Source: Hypericum androsaemum
Taxonomy: Eukaryota > Streptophyta > Magnoliopsida > Malpighiales > Hypericaceae
Length of the DNA stretch: 64,000 nucleotides
Reading direction: 5' to 3'
Assembly: GCA_963995505.1 (NCBI GenBank)
Contig: OZ023181.1
Coordinates: 14,938,221-15,002,220, forward strand
Under the pieces are notes generated by a model that searched no databases, was not told where the DNA came from, and saw only the letters and a program-made list of their open reading frames with translations. Positions 21,115-31,440 of the stretch are shown piece by piece (positions within the stretch are counted from its first letter, which is position 1; each line of letters opens with the position of its first letter). A program made the translations under genes and the position numbers.

Positions 21115-21381
21115 TTAAATTCCGGTTGATTCTAAACAATGGGACAAGGTTAACAACCTATTTTCTACCGTTCGGGTTGTAATCTGATATTTTAATAGTT
21201 TATGATACCTCTTGGGAATCATACTATATCCTATTAAACTTTTAGTACTGCCTGTGTCTAAAAGGGATGTTAAATCTAAATACTTATTATTATCTAACCA
21301 TACTCGACATTTTAGAGTTATTAAACTTGTTATACAGTCACCAATTATAAATGATTCTTCTCCTGCTACTTGTTCTGCCAT
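21115..21381 (-). pseudogene. Pararetrovirus 1 aspartic protease
   Basis: It contains LLDTGSTKSLIG (active site D-T-G) at about residues 41-52 of an 88-codon stretch. It lies between the zinc-knuckle part and the RT, as in caulimovirid polyproteins, and is cut by a stop at 21115. Confidence 0.75.
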
Positions 21382-21639
21382 ATTATTTTCTTCAATTACT
21401 ACTTCTTTATTTCAACCTATATCTTTTGATGTTTCTAACTTTGCTAATCTCTATTTTATAAGTTCAATTTCTAATTCATATTTTTCAATTCGTTTACTAT
21501 AGAAGCTATTGTCCTTATTTAGTACTATTTGTCTTTCTGTTAAATCTGTTTCTATTCTATATATTTTCTTTATGCATAAGAAGCAGATTTCTTTAAAACA
21601 ACAATTATACTGATATCTTCTATCTATTGCTCGATATAG

Positions 21640-22272
21640 CCTACAGTTATAACAGCTTATATGATTATTTCCCCTGTTCCTAATCTATTTGTGAGGGCAG
21701 TCTTGTTCTTCTGTATTCAAGTATGTATATGTTATTTTAGGATTTTCTTTATCTGAGCCAGTAGCTATGCTATAAATAGAATTATCAGAATCATCTGTTA
21801 TGATACTTTGTATTTTATATTCCTCTAACTGTTCTACTAAGTTAGATCTTTCTAAATTCTTTACCTTGTTAGGACATCTGTTGGCTAGATGATCTGGATC
21901 ACCACAAATATAACAAGTACACTTTCTATTTTGAGATTTTTTCTTTACATACTTATCTTTATTTTTCCATGGTTTATCTTTTCTGTAAGATGTACTTTTT
22001 CTAAGATATTTCTTTTTGCTTTTGTTTTTATCATAATATCTATATGTTTGCGGAGTATAGACGGCTGTTTTACAGAAAGCCTAAGCCTGTCTTCTAATTT
22101 GTTCTTGCATGGTAGCTTTTTTACATTTTGCTTCTAGTTTATTAAATACATACGTTATTCGTGGTCCCAATCCTAATCCTCCAGTTAGACTATAATCCAC
22201 TACCCAATCTTCGTGTATAGATTATCATCCATAGCTCTTCCGATTTGTGCCAATAATTTAGCAAAATCGGAT
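21640..22272 (-). pseudogene. Pararetrovirus 1 coat protein C-terminus with zinc knuckle
   Basis: The minus strand from about 22260 encodes [35 protein letters not shown] and a Lys-rich basic stretch, then CYICGDPDHLANRC (CCHC RNA-binding knuckle) at about 21912-21871. Stops interrupt it near 22195 and 22080. The N-terminal part is lost where the CATATA array begins. Confidence 0.7.
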
Positions 22273-22310
22273 ATACATACATACACATATATATACATAT
22301 ACATATATAT

Positions 22311-22377
<67 letters not shown>

Positions 22378-22425
22378 CATATATATCTACATATATATAT
22401 ATACATATACATATACATATATATC

Positions 22426-22517
<92 letters not shown>

Positions 22518-22548
22518 TATATATATATATATATGTATGTATATAGGT
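22271..22548. repeat. Complex TA/CATATA microsatellite, about 275 bp
   Basis: It is composed of (TA)n blocks and a long regular (CATATA)n block of more than 15 units (about 22425-22515). It borders pararetrovirus 1 at its 5' side. The long open frames seen on both strands here come from the repeat alone. Confidence 0.95.
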
Positions 22549-22559
22549 ACTAGATGAAA

Positions 22560-23714
22560 CTTTGTAATTTGGATTGCCCAATACACCCATACTAATTATT
22601 TCTTGTACCCTCTTTTCGTGATTGTTTTATGGATGATCACTATGTACCCGTTTTCAATTTCGTTGACAATTTTCTGTATAAAATTATTTCAATAGAATCA
22701 GATTGGAACATTAAATCGAACCCAAGAAGCTAGAGAAGTCCTAAAGACCATGGTTTTCACTAACAGCTTGTTTGGTCCTTAAAAAAACGAATTCCATTTC
22801 CATTTTCATGTTCGGAACAAAAATTAAAACTTTAAACTTGATTTGTGTCTCTTTCTATTAAAAACATGTTGAAGTAAGGTTATAATAAACATTTACTCGC
22901 AATTCTCATTTTCAACTCTACAAATCCTACCATTTTCGAAAGAAATTATATTTCCTAACATTGAATGAAACTAGCTTCCATTTCCTTCCAAATTGTTAGG
23001 GATGACAATTAGACCCGGATACTGAGAGTCTATTCTACCTGGACCCGACAGGTATATGACGTGTTGACTTTTACAAGGTCTAGATTCGGATCAAGTCCGA
23101 ATCTTTTTTTTAATAAGAGTATGCATATGAGCTCATTCTTTCCGGATCCTACCAAAATTCTTTAAGAGTATATATATATAAAAGATCTCTAACCTCCCTC
23201 AAAAGACCCTCCAACAAAAATTTGAAACTCTTTGCATTTGTCATTAGTGCTACTCGTGTCCAAGCTATGTATCAATCTATTCATTTTTTCTTTATATTCT
23301 TTTGAATAGTTAAAATAATTTAAGATTTTCTTTTGGATGGGAAAAAAAGATTGTAAGATAAGGAGAAAAATCTCTTACGAATATGGTGCAAAAATTTCAC
23401 CTATCATATCTTTTACGAATGTGAAGATCTTTTAACTAATTCAATATAGACAAAAAAATTTACCATGTAATCTCCATTTTATTTACTTTTTTTGGTAGAA
23501 TCCATTTTATTTACTTAAACGTACGAGCAATATGTATCACGTCTATTTCTTGTTTTTTATTTTTGTCTAAAAAAGTTTATGTGGTCACTTATGAGTCAAT
23601 CAATGACATTTCAATTACTCTTATTTTAAATAATTGTGATCGATAAAAGTGGTAGAATATTGGATACAATAGATATTTCGATTACATATCAATTTAGAAT
23701 TAATTTAATGAAGT
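22560..23714. other. AT-rich gap
   Basis: No gene is seen. At 22996-23160 a degenerate repeat begins AGGGATGACAATTAG with GGACCCGACAGGTA-type text, a common plant MITE style, but no inverted end is clear. Confidence 0.35.
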
Positions 23715-23997
23715 TTAATTTTTGGAAAAATTTCACATAAGTACCCTGTGATATTCCCGATTCTCACTTGAGTACACTGTAGTTTAAAAATGATAGAACC
23801 GGTCTAACTTTTTTTAATTTTTCTCACTTAAGTCTACCCAACCCGGTTCACCCATTTTTGAACAAACGACGTCGTTTTGATGCCTACGTGGAATGCCACG
23901 TTGTTGCTGACATGGCAATAGATAAATTACATATTAGTACCAAATTACAAAAAAATGTGAAAATAAGTCCTGAAGTGCGCCTAAAAAAATAATAATT

Positions 23998-24070
23998 GCA
24001 TTGCTGGGAATTGAACCCATGTAATCTGAGTGAGTAAATGACATCATGACCAATTGGGCTACATCGAAGG
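23998..24070 (-). repeat. tRNA-like sequence with pol III A and B boxes
   Basis: On the minus strand TAGCCCAATTGG (24061-24050) fits the A-box consensus, and GGTTCAATTCC (24017-24007) fits the B box about 35 bases later. The acceptor and anticodon stems pair poorly, so this is not a working tRNA gene. It is more likely the head of a decayed SINE or a captured tRNA relic. Confidence 0.5.
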
Positions 24071-24165
24071 CTATGTTAAACGCAGCATAAAATTTGTATT
24101 ACTATGTTATAAGGCGTGCTGGAACATTATCTCCTTCCCTACCGTCAAGATAATAGCAACCTAAC

Positions 24166-24283
24166 CAACTCATGTATGGTCTGATGGATACGGTGTTAGT
24201 CCTTAAGCATGAGGTGGGAGGATCGAATCCCATGACCGTCTAAGATCCGAAATTGTGGAAACAATTTAAATCTCACCAAAAAA
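24166..24283 (+). mobile_element. SINE nested in Pack-MULE 2
   Basis: This 118-bp sequence is flanked by AAGATAATAGCAACCTAAC (24147-24165) and the same 19 bases with one change (24284-24302). It contains a B box GGATCGAATCC near 24211, a tRNA-like head and an A-rich end (CCAAAAAAAA). The long TSD, A tail and B box make a tRNA-derived SINE the best call. It inserted after Pack-MULE 2 was formed. Confidence 0.8.
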
Positions 24284-24517
24284 AAGATAATAGCAACCCA
24301 ACTAAAAAATATCAAAATCTAATCAGATCAGATCCAAAAACCCAAGTACACCCAGTAAACTCAAGTAAAAAGACTGAAATCTCAAATCCATAATCCTCCA
24401 TAAAAAGACCAATCAAATCCAAATAACAACAACCCAAGTAAAAAGACACCAAAAATCTAGAAAGAATCAATAAAATCAAACACCCAGAGGATTAATAAAA
24501 TTGGGAGAGAGAGAGAC

Positions 24518-24741
24518 CTTGGTCAAAGAAAGCAATCTGCTTGTGGTCGTCGATGCCGGAGGTCGGGCCAGTGCTTGAAGAGATCTTGCTGTCCCATCTC
24601 CACCAACGTCCGCGCCATTAGGGTTTTCATCGACCGTTGGGGAGAGAGGAGGTGGAGATTCTTCCGGAGGCTATTGGGAACAGCTTCTCTGGGAGAATCA
24701 GACCGGAGCTTCGAGAGGGACTCCGATGCGGCGTCATCCAT
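24518..24741 (-). pseudogene. Captured exon 1 of a UDP-sugar pyrophosphorylase (USP)-like gene
   Basis: Minus strand from the ATG at 24741: MDDAASESLSKL, then NLHLLSP and LVEMGQQDLFKHWPD, then after a one-base shift GIDDHKQIAFFDQ, ending at a CAAG/GT donor at 24518. The order LLSP..LLE.GQ..LF.HWPE.GVDD..K.AFFDQ is the start of plant USP, which makes UDP-sugars from sugar-1-phosphates in the cytosol. One inserted base near 24555 shifts the frame. No later exon is present. The call rests on recalled motifs. Confidence 0.65.
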
Positions 24742-25434
24742 TGATCACAACAGGCAAGAGAGAGCAGGCGAGGAAGGAGAGCAGGTTTTCTTTATTTTTT
24801 TTGACATTGTCGTTCCGGTGGGGATTGGGTCCAATCAGGGTTTTCGAGGATTGGTGGGTTATTGGTTCAGATGGAGAATTAATTTTCTGGCTATTGTGTT
24901 TGTTGCGTAGAGGTTGAAGATGGGGTGGTTGAAGATGGGGGAGGTTGAAGATGAATGGAAGAAGGGGAGAGAGAGAGGGGAGGATAAGGATTTTTTGAAA
25001 AATAAAATATAAATATGGTACTAATTTAGTAATTTACCCACCACCACGTCAACATTGAGTAATCCAGTCAGTACCACGTGGCAGTCCACGTAAGTGCTTA
25101 GACGACACCGTTTTGACAAAAAAATGGGTGAACCGGGTTGGGTAGACTTAAGTGAGAAAAATTAGAAAAAGTTGGACCGGTTCTATCGTTTTTAAACTAC
25201 ATGGTGCTCAAGTGAGAATCGGGGATACTACAGAGTACTTATGTGGACTTTTTTCTTAATTTTTTGTAACAGATTTGAAAATTCTAAGAATTGATACTTC
25301 TGATTACCATATCAATCTTACCCGGAGCATACCCATTATCATTTCCACAAATTGGCTCTAAATAAGCCACCCTAACCTAAACTTGATTTCCTCTATTAAA
25401 AAAACCTAAACTTGATTCTTAAAAAGGTAAAATA

Positions 25435-26085
25435 GTTATAGGTCCCTGATGTTTGAGAAAATTGATTAAAAAAGACAGACTAGTATTATTTAGTCTCTGT
25501 TATTTCTTAAATGAAATTGGTTAGTCCTTAAACACAAATTCTGGCAACTACTCTAAATTGGGTGTGTTGGTTCTCACCACGAAATTAAAGCAAAAGACAT
25601 TCAACAAATCAGATCCATAGCGCTAACCACAACCGCTAGCAAACCCTAACCTTTTCAATCTAAGCCATCAATCACATAACTTTATACCTCCAAACTCGAG
25701 GCACAGTTCTAGAAAGAGCGGAAGGCAAGGGGACACAGTATTGTTTGGAGAAGTTGGAGTCGGAGGTGGCTGTGATCTTGTTCTTGTCGCATGAGACGGA
25801 GATGGAGTCATCGGACGCCAGGCTTGTCGCCGACCTTAGTCCGCTATTGGAGGAACTTCTCAAGGGAGGCGATATCCATGATTTTGTCCTCCACCGCTTC
25901 ACCTAGTGTAGAGGTGAAGGATGAGTGATAATTTAATAATTTTTTAGTTAGGGATATTTTGGTATTTTTAAGAGTACCTCATCTGACCGGAATTTGTGTC
26001 TAATGATTAACTAATATAATTTAAGAAATAACAGGGACTAAATAATACTAGCCTGTTCTAAACTTTGGGAAATGGAATCAGCCTT
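25435..26085. mobile_element. Third long-TIR (MULE-like) element, about 0.65 kb
   Basis: TIRs of about 110 bp: GACTAGTATTATTTAGTC..CTGTTATTTCTTAAAT at 25479 recurs inverted at 26060, and ACACAAATTCTGG (25537) recurs inverted as CCGGAATTTGTGT (25985). The ends and TSD are unclear. The core (25680-25905) has higher GC. Confidence 0.55.
25700..25905 (+). pseudogene. Unidentified gene fragment captured by the third MULE-like element
   Basis: A plus-strand frame reads LEKLESEVAVILFLSHETEM, SSDARLVADLSPLLEELLKG and HDFVLHRFT, ending in a stop at 25903. Its composition is that of a helical protein, unlike the TIRs. A minus-strand frame is also open, so strand is uncertain. I do not recognise the parent gene. 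Confidence 0.35.
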
Positions 26086-26099
26086 GCGTTGGTGACATT

Positions 26100-27480
26100 A
26101 ATGGGCTTCATTCATCTATTCCCTTACTGCAAGCTGAGGCCCATGTTTACCGTGGGCTTCCAAATGGTCATCCGAAACCTATCAAGCATCCAGGCTCATT
26201 ACAAAGTCAAATAGATTGGAAAGAGCCTCAATATTCTGAAAAAAGGAAAGAGCCTCAAGAAACGGCCGCACGTGAGCCTAAGACAAAAGCACGGACACGA
26301 GCATGCTAGAGTGGGCCCAACCCAAAACAACCCCAATCCGAATCCCAATCCCAGGGATTTGGATTCAGGGGGAATACATAAATATGGGCCTTTAGATTTG
26401 GTAAAAATTAAAATTTAAGCGATCTAACGGTCCAAATCATTTAGAGGGTATTTTAGTCCAGCTTAAAAATTGACAGCTAGGTTTGCCCTCTCCTACTGTT
26501 CCCGTGATTTGCTGCTGCCAATTACCTGTCAAATTAATTTTAATGAATCTGCTTTAGATCTAAATAACCCTAAAATCACTTCGCCGCCATCTAGGCAAGC
26601 ATCTAGGAGAAGGGAACCGTTCGCCGCTTGGTGAGTGTCGAAGAGGTCCACTTTGACGCTTGTACCCCTGCTAGGTGAGCCGTTTGCCGCCCCTTCGGTG
26701 TCTCTTCCGTCGTCCCCCATCACGTTCGCTTCTCTTTCGCCGCCTCCCACCTGTGTTTCTTCCACCGCCCATGGTTCAGTCAATTTAAGGTAATCCCTAA
26801 TCCCCATCTCCGTTCCTCGCCCTCAAGCTTTGTCGCTCGTCGCTTCCGCCTCTCTGTTCCTCTCTCTCGAACCCCAGCCGACTCTCTTCCTCTCGCCTTC
26901 GTTTTGCCGATCCCGACTCTCATCCAGTAGCGCCAGCATTGCAGACCTTCTCCATCTCTTCCTTGCGCCGCCGCTGCAGATCTGTTCCCGCTCTTCCTCT
27001 CTCGTTCTAGTTAGGTTTCCACGAGATTGATTACAGCAATCTCGTCTTTCACTCGCCACTCCTCGTCGCTCGTTGCTTCGCTGATGATCTCCACTACGAC
27101 TTTCCCCAGATCTTACATATATGTAATCGCTCCCCTCTTCCCCTTTCATTGTCCTATGACCTACGATTTAAGATTTAGGGTTTTTGCGAGTTCTAAATTA
27201 TTATTTTTTCCCGAAAATAATTACTGGTAGCAACCTAATTACAATCTAAATGAGTTTGGAATTAGGAATTACGTTTGTTGTGAGTTGATGTGATTTTATA
27301 ACCCATTTCTTGTACTAGTAATGGTTGTAGTTTGTACTGGTAGCAGTCTCTTTACGATTTTAGGCTGTACCAATATCACTTCTGTAATGGTATTAGTTTG
27401 GTTGGTTTATGTTTTGTAATATCTAGATTGTTTGCTAACGATTATTGTTCTTGTTTGCTGCCCAGTGGTGTCTGCAGTGC
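26100..27480 (+). promoter_or_regulatory. Promoter or 5' UTR-like region of an unidentified transcription unit
   Basis: From about 26440 the DNA becomes GC- and pyrimidine-rich, with a TAACCCTAA telo-box-like motif near 26563, CT-rich leader-like stretches (26800-27030) and an AT-rich intron-like part ending in a TTGCTGCCCAG acceptor near 27465. Such a layout is common at housekeeping gene starts. No convincing coding exon was found in it. Confidence 0.25.
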
Positions 27481-27481
27481 A

Positions 27482-27568
27482 ATGAAGAAGCAGCTCAAGC
27501 TGAAGCTGAAGTGGAAGGCGGAAAGGAAGCAGAGCAAAGACGATACGAAGGCAGCTAAAAAGATTTGA
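27482..27568 (+). CDS. Candidate 28-residue basic peptide
   Basis: An ATG soon after a plausible splice acceptor opens MKKQLKLKLKWKAERKQSKD and ends KAAKKI. It is very Lys-rich and could be the end of a nuclear or ribosomal protein or a chance frame. An alternative frame (NEEAAQAEAEVEGGKEAEQ) is equally open and acidic. No family is recognised. Confidence 0.2.
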   Translation: MKKQLKLKLKWKAERKQSKDDTKAAKKI

Positions 27569-27856
27569 CATGGCCGAAATACATTGACATGGCTTGACCA
27601 GAAAGTCTCGCAGGAGTTAAGAAAATAGATTTGTAATTATCTGATTGTACAGCCAGATAATTTGTTGCTGCCTTCCGTAGTCAACCGAGTGTTGCAGTGG
27701 CATAGTAAAAATAAGAGAAAGTCAAGGCAAGGAGGAGGAAGAAGGGGATAGGGGTGATCGTAGTAATGCCTTGTGTGTTTAGCTGTAGGCACATTTTCTA
27801 GTTGAAGTCGGATTGTGTTCAGAATTTTTTGCATATTCTATGCCAAGGCACATTTT

Positions 27857-28530
27857 CATACCAATATTGTTGATGAGCGAAACCAATATCACATAAGAAT
27901 AATACCAATATTGTTGATGAACGAAACCAATATCGCATAAGAATGATACAAATATCAGAGTATATGGATACCAGTATCGTTGATGAATGAAACCAATATA
28001 GCATATGAAGGATACCAATATTCCATAAGAAGGATACCAATATCGTTGAAGAATGATACTAATATTGCATAGGAAGGATACCAATATCCCATAAGAAAGA
28101 TACCAATATCGCATAAGAAAGATACCAATATCTGAGTACAAAGGATACCAATATCTGAGTACAATGATACCAATATCGGAGAAGAACGAAACCAATATCG
28201 CGTAAGAAGCAACCAATATCTGAGTATAAGGATACCAATATCGGAGAAGAACGAAACCAATATCGCATAAGAAGGATACCAATTTGTGAGTACAATGATA
28301 CCAATATCTGAGTACAACGTTACCAATATCGGAGAAGAAGTATACCAATATTCGAGTATAAGGATACCAATATTGGAGTACAAGGATACCAATATCGAAG
28401 AAGAAAGAAACCAATATAACAAAAGAAGTGTACCAATATTGGAGTACAAGAATACCAATATCGAAGAAGAAAGAAACTAATATAACAGAAGAAGTATACC
28501 AATTTCCAAGTATAAGGATACTAATATTCC
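27857..28530. repeat. 22-bp minisatellite, about 31 units
   Basis: The unit is roughly GATACCAATATCGCATAAGAAG. The ACCAATAT core is nearly invariant and the last ten bases vary among a few types (GCATAAGAAG, TGAGTACAAG, GGAGAAGAAC, GTTGATGAAC). The types recur in mixed order. Each unit carries CCAAT on the plus strand. Because the unit contains no stop on the minus strand, all three minus frames stay open, which does not show coding. Confidence 0.95.
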
Positions 28531-28537
28531 AAAATTC

Positions 28538-28590
28538 TAATTGATAACAACATGCCTAGTTCATAATTGATAACAAGATGCCAAGTTCAT
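28538..28590. repeat. 26-bp tandem duplication
   Basis: AATTGATAACAACATGCCTA.. is followed by a near-identical copy (AATTGATAACAAGATGCCAA..) just outside the minisatellite. Confidence 0.7.
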
Positions 28591-29976
28591 CATTGAACCA
28601 GTGGTTGATTCGAGTCGATGTCAAAACGATTTTGCTCCCGTATTGTCTCCTGGTTCTTGGGATGTGTTTATTGTTGGTGTGACTGCAACATCGATACCAA
28701 TGAAAACTATAATCAGATATCTTTTTAAATCTGTAACTTGGATTCGAGTGACAAAAATTTATTGAAACTAAGACTCCTACATGAAAATCGAAACAATAAG
28801 TAATTACCTTCAATTAATTGACTGGTATTTGTTTCATCATCCAAAGTTTCTTCTTCGTTTTCTTAATGTTCGTTTTTTTTTGCCATAGCCATAAGCAACG
28901 TTTTGTTGGTCAGAATGTATTCCTGCAGTTTTTTTAGTGCCGAAACAATTCTTATTCATTTTCTTGAGGGCTGAAAAAATTAGAGTTTTTTGTTCTTTTT
29001 GGTGATCACGTTGGCGTGTGCTCTGGTAGCCAACTGTAGTCAATTTTGGTGATCACATTCCTAAATTATAGCCAATTAATTAAAAGTATTTTACCAATAT
29101 TGAATCATTTTTTATCCCTTTCAGTGGGAATAATTATTGTCCCCACTGAATTTGAGCTCCAATCCTAGTCCTGATCCAAATCCATTCAACTTGTCTCTCT
29201 TTATCCTTGCCTAGCCCTGGGTGGTCAGAATGGGGACATCCCCACGTGCCTCTCAGCCTGGAAACTAGGTTCCTCCAAACAAAACTCTGCCGACAAAAGG
29301 CTCTAATTTTTCCTTTTCAAAAAGTAAAAGGCCAATTTTTAATTAGGCAGCCTTCAAAACACTTTTAATTAGGCCAAATCCTACTGTCATTGGTGGTCTC
29401 AGACCCTAATCTTTAACATTAACTATGGGTTAGGTGGTCTGTGTTAAGTTTTTTTTGTCTACGACTATGTCATATCAATTACAGTGGCCTACATATAAAG
29501 GCAATTGATTATTATCTTATATTGTTCAATTTTATATGACACTATTTTCTTTCCAAATTTTATAAGTTTGAGATGGGTAAAAAATTTAAATTCGAATTTG
29601 ATAATTAATTAAACGAGAATTATGTTGTGTTAGTCTGCTTGATGGTCAGCTTTTCGTGAGATTATATTAGCAGCCAAAGAGGAAGCCTTTTGGGTCCCAT
29701 TGTCGTGGCACTGACCATCAAAATCTGCGGTTGTTAAGAAAAAAAGATCATCCACGTTACTCTCGTTTTTACTAAATTAATTTATTGCTCTTGCTCCCCC
29801 ACCATTTACAATGAATGGACATCACCTTATAATTTTTTCTTATATATGTGGATCCATCCTTTTCTTGTTCAATCTGTTAACATTGGTAAACGTTTCCGTA
29901 CCTACCAGCGATGTGGTAAAATGAGTATTATTTGTAAGCAAAAGACATTATACATAATATAACATAATGTATCATC
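28591..29976. other. Gap with no supported gene
   Basis: Short minus-strand frames at 28556-28813 and 28837-29043 encode no recognised protein. There is AT-rich DNA to 29976. Confidence 0.4.
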
Positions 29977-29990
29977 AAGTGAAAGGAATT

Positions 29991-30227
29991 GATCGAGGCC
30001 TAATTGAAGCACAGCTGCAAGCACTTGAACTCGCCCTGTCCATCATACGGCAGAAATATCACTGGTCCATTGACAATTTGAGTCCCTTGTTATTATTATC
30101 TCCCTCTAGACTCAAATCTCGTCCACCCAGAGAAATTGGATTTTTGTTATTCACGAATTTTCCACCTGAGTATATACTAAAGAAGTGTTATCTCAACCCC
30201 TAAAAAAGAAGTATTAACCCTAAAAAA
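29991..30227 (+). mobile_element. 5'-truncated LINE insertion
   Basis: 237 bp flanked by the 14-bp direct repeat AAGTGAAAGGAATT (29977-29990 and 30228-30241). The start encodes EAQLQALELALSII, resembling the RNase H region at the C-terminus of plant LINEs (canonical EAELxALxxAL). The end is A-rich (CCTAAAAAAAG). A long TSD with 5' truncation is the mark of LINE retroposition. Confidence 0.6.
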
Positions 30228-30241
30228 AGTGAAAGGAATTA

Positions 30242-30375
30242 TTTTTTTTTAAACAGCGAGCTTCGTTAATGAAAGAAATAGAAAAAAGAAAGTTGCAAGT
30301 ACATCGAAATAATCAAACCTCAAACGGGATTCTTATACTCAAGTTAGTCCACAAGCACGTTGTTAAAAGTAACCT
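30242..30375 (-). repeat. Possible LINE 3' tail, minus orientation
   Basis: A T tract (poly-A on the minus strand) at 30242-30252 is followed by AGCGAGCTTCGTTAATGAAAG and ACAAGTACATCG-like text. This style recurs at the 3' end of the LINE at 50537 (TTTTTTTT..ACAAGTACATCGAC). TSD not clear. Confidence 0.35.
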
Positions 30376-31214
30376 AAATACCATCAAGTGAAAAACATTG
30401 ATTCTGACAATACTATTTTGTTGTTCTTTTGACCCTTTGATACTTGTTTACATACGAACATGCAATAACTAAATTGGCAGTTTAGTGTTATCGGATTTTG
30501 TAAAGAGAGTAGTTCTTCTAACAATGTTAATTTTATTCACATTATTCGAATTTGACATCTTATTAAAAGAAATCAAATTCTATTATCTCTTGTACTAAAT
30601 TTTAAACCAGAAAATCTACTTCCCACGACTTTTTTGTCAACTGAAAGGAAAATGTTAAGCGTTGGGATGTCAAGATTCAGTGTCGTAAGATCCGGGAGCA
30701 AAATCGCCGGGTCACAATCATCTAAAAATAGATGGATCCCACTTATAATGACAACAAGGTTGAATAGTGTGAACGTAATTACTTATCAAAAAATAGTGTG
30801 AACGTACCAATGGCTAAAATATCAAGCACGACTTCAAAAATTAATCGTTGGTTTAAACCACGTGTAGCTTGCAATTTCTCACGCAATCGTCTTTGACTTT
30901 TGAAGATCCACATGCACATTGTAAGAATAGATAACTAATTTACTTTCAGCCGTATTTTGTTTGTCAAATCCTGACCATCATGTTTGAGTTACTTGTTTGA
31001 TAAGTAGATTTTATTCCAAAATAATAATATTTACAATTTCAAAATTTAGTGGAAAATTCTTGGTAGGAAAAGCGTCTAGTGTCTGTCTAGCGTGGTTATT
31101 GCTAGATGAAATTTATTATGAAATGTTGTTCTTGGCGCATCAAGTCTTATTCGATGATCATCTCATCCATGCACAATCTGGACGGGCCTGGTAATTATGT
31201 GGAGACTTTGACTT
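30376..31214. other. AT-rich gap
   Basis: No coding, RNA or clear repeat signal. A 65-codon plus-strand frame at 30997 lacks any motif. Confidence 0.35.
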
Positions 31215-31440
31215 CATTACAAGAGTTTACTATAGAGGATAAGAAAAAATAGATTTGCAAGTTATACGGGTGTATTAAGTAATGTCTCGGTTACAATGTC
31301 TCACGTAGTCTTTATATAAACGTGTAACAAACAACTAGATAGATACAAAAAACCACAAAGATATTAGAAACCAAAATAAAATAAATTGAACCTAATAAAT
31401 ATCTTGACAGAAAATAAAATTAGCCTAACCATAAAGATAA
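31215..31440 (-). repeat. LTR-like remnant, minus orientation
   Basis: The minus strand has GTTTATATAAAGACTACGTG and then GAGACATTGTAACCGAGACA, which look like the TATA box and R region of a plant LTR. No second LTR or primer site was found. Tentative. Confidence 0.25.

Larger units (their letters stand above)
18340..22272 (-). mobile_element. Endogenous pararetrovirus 1 (Caulimoviridae), truncated
   Basis: Minus-strand order: coat protein end with CCHC knuckle (22260-21700), aspartic protease (21381-21115), RT (20868-19900), RNase H (19879-19331), then a downstream gene with a viroplasmin-like motif. There are no LTRs or integrase, which separates it from Gypsy elements. The movement-protein region is missing. 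Stops and shifts occur throughout. A TA-rich array lies at each end (18309 and 22271). It is an old, non-functional integrant of a plant virus relative. Confidence 0.8.
23724..25255. mobile_element. Pack-MULE 2 carrying a UDP-sugar pyrophosphorylase gene fragment
   Basis: This is a 1532-bp element with TIRs of about 240 bp that are highly similar to each other (23724-23965 and 25015-25255). It is flanked by a perfect 9-bp duplication TTAATTTTT (23715-23723 and 25256-25264). Its TIR text resembles that of Pack-MULE 1 (GAAAAATTTCAC, TAAGTACC). No transposase is present. The interior holds a captured exon on the minus strand, a nested SINE and a pol III-like tRNA sequence. The close TIR match suggests a younger insertion than Pack-MULE 1. 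Confidence 0.85.

Noticed and set aside
18340..22272. Gypsy retrotransposon
   Set aside because: No LTRs, no integrase after RNase H, and a viroplasmin-like gene downstream instead.
22200..22590. Open frames rich in Tyr-Ile or Tyr-Val
   Set aside because: Produced by the TA/CATATA microsatellite.
23998..24070. Functional tRNA gene
   Set aside because: A and B boxes fit but acceptor, D and anticodon stems do not pair properly.
26823..27149. 108-codon minus-strand frame rich in Glu and Arg
   Set aside because: Complement of a pyrimidine-rich leader-like stretch; compositional only.
27779..28502. Open frames of up to 211 codons in all three minus frames
   Set aside because: They arise from the 22-bp minisatellite, whose unit has no minus-strand stop in any frame; no start context or homology.
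27857..28530. CRISPR-like regular array
   Set aside because: Units are contiguous with no unique spacers, in a plant nuclear genome; it is a minisatellite.
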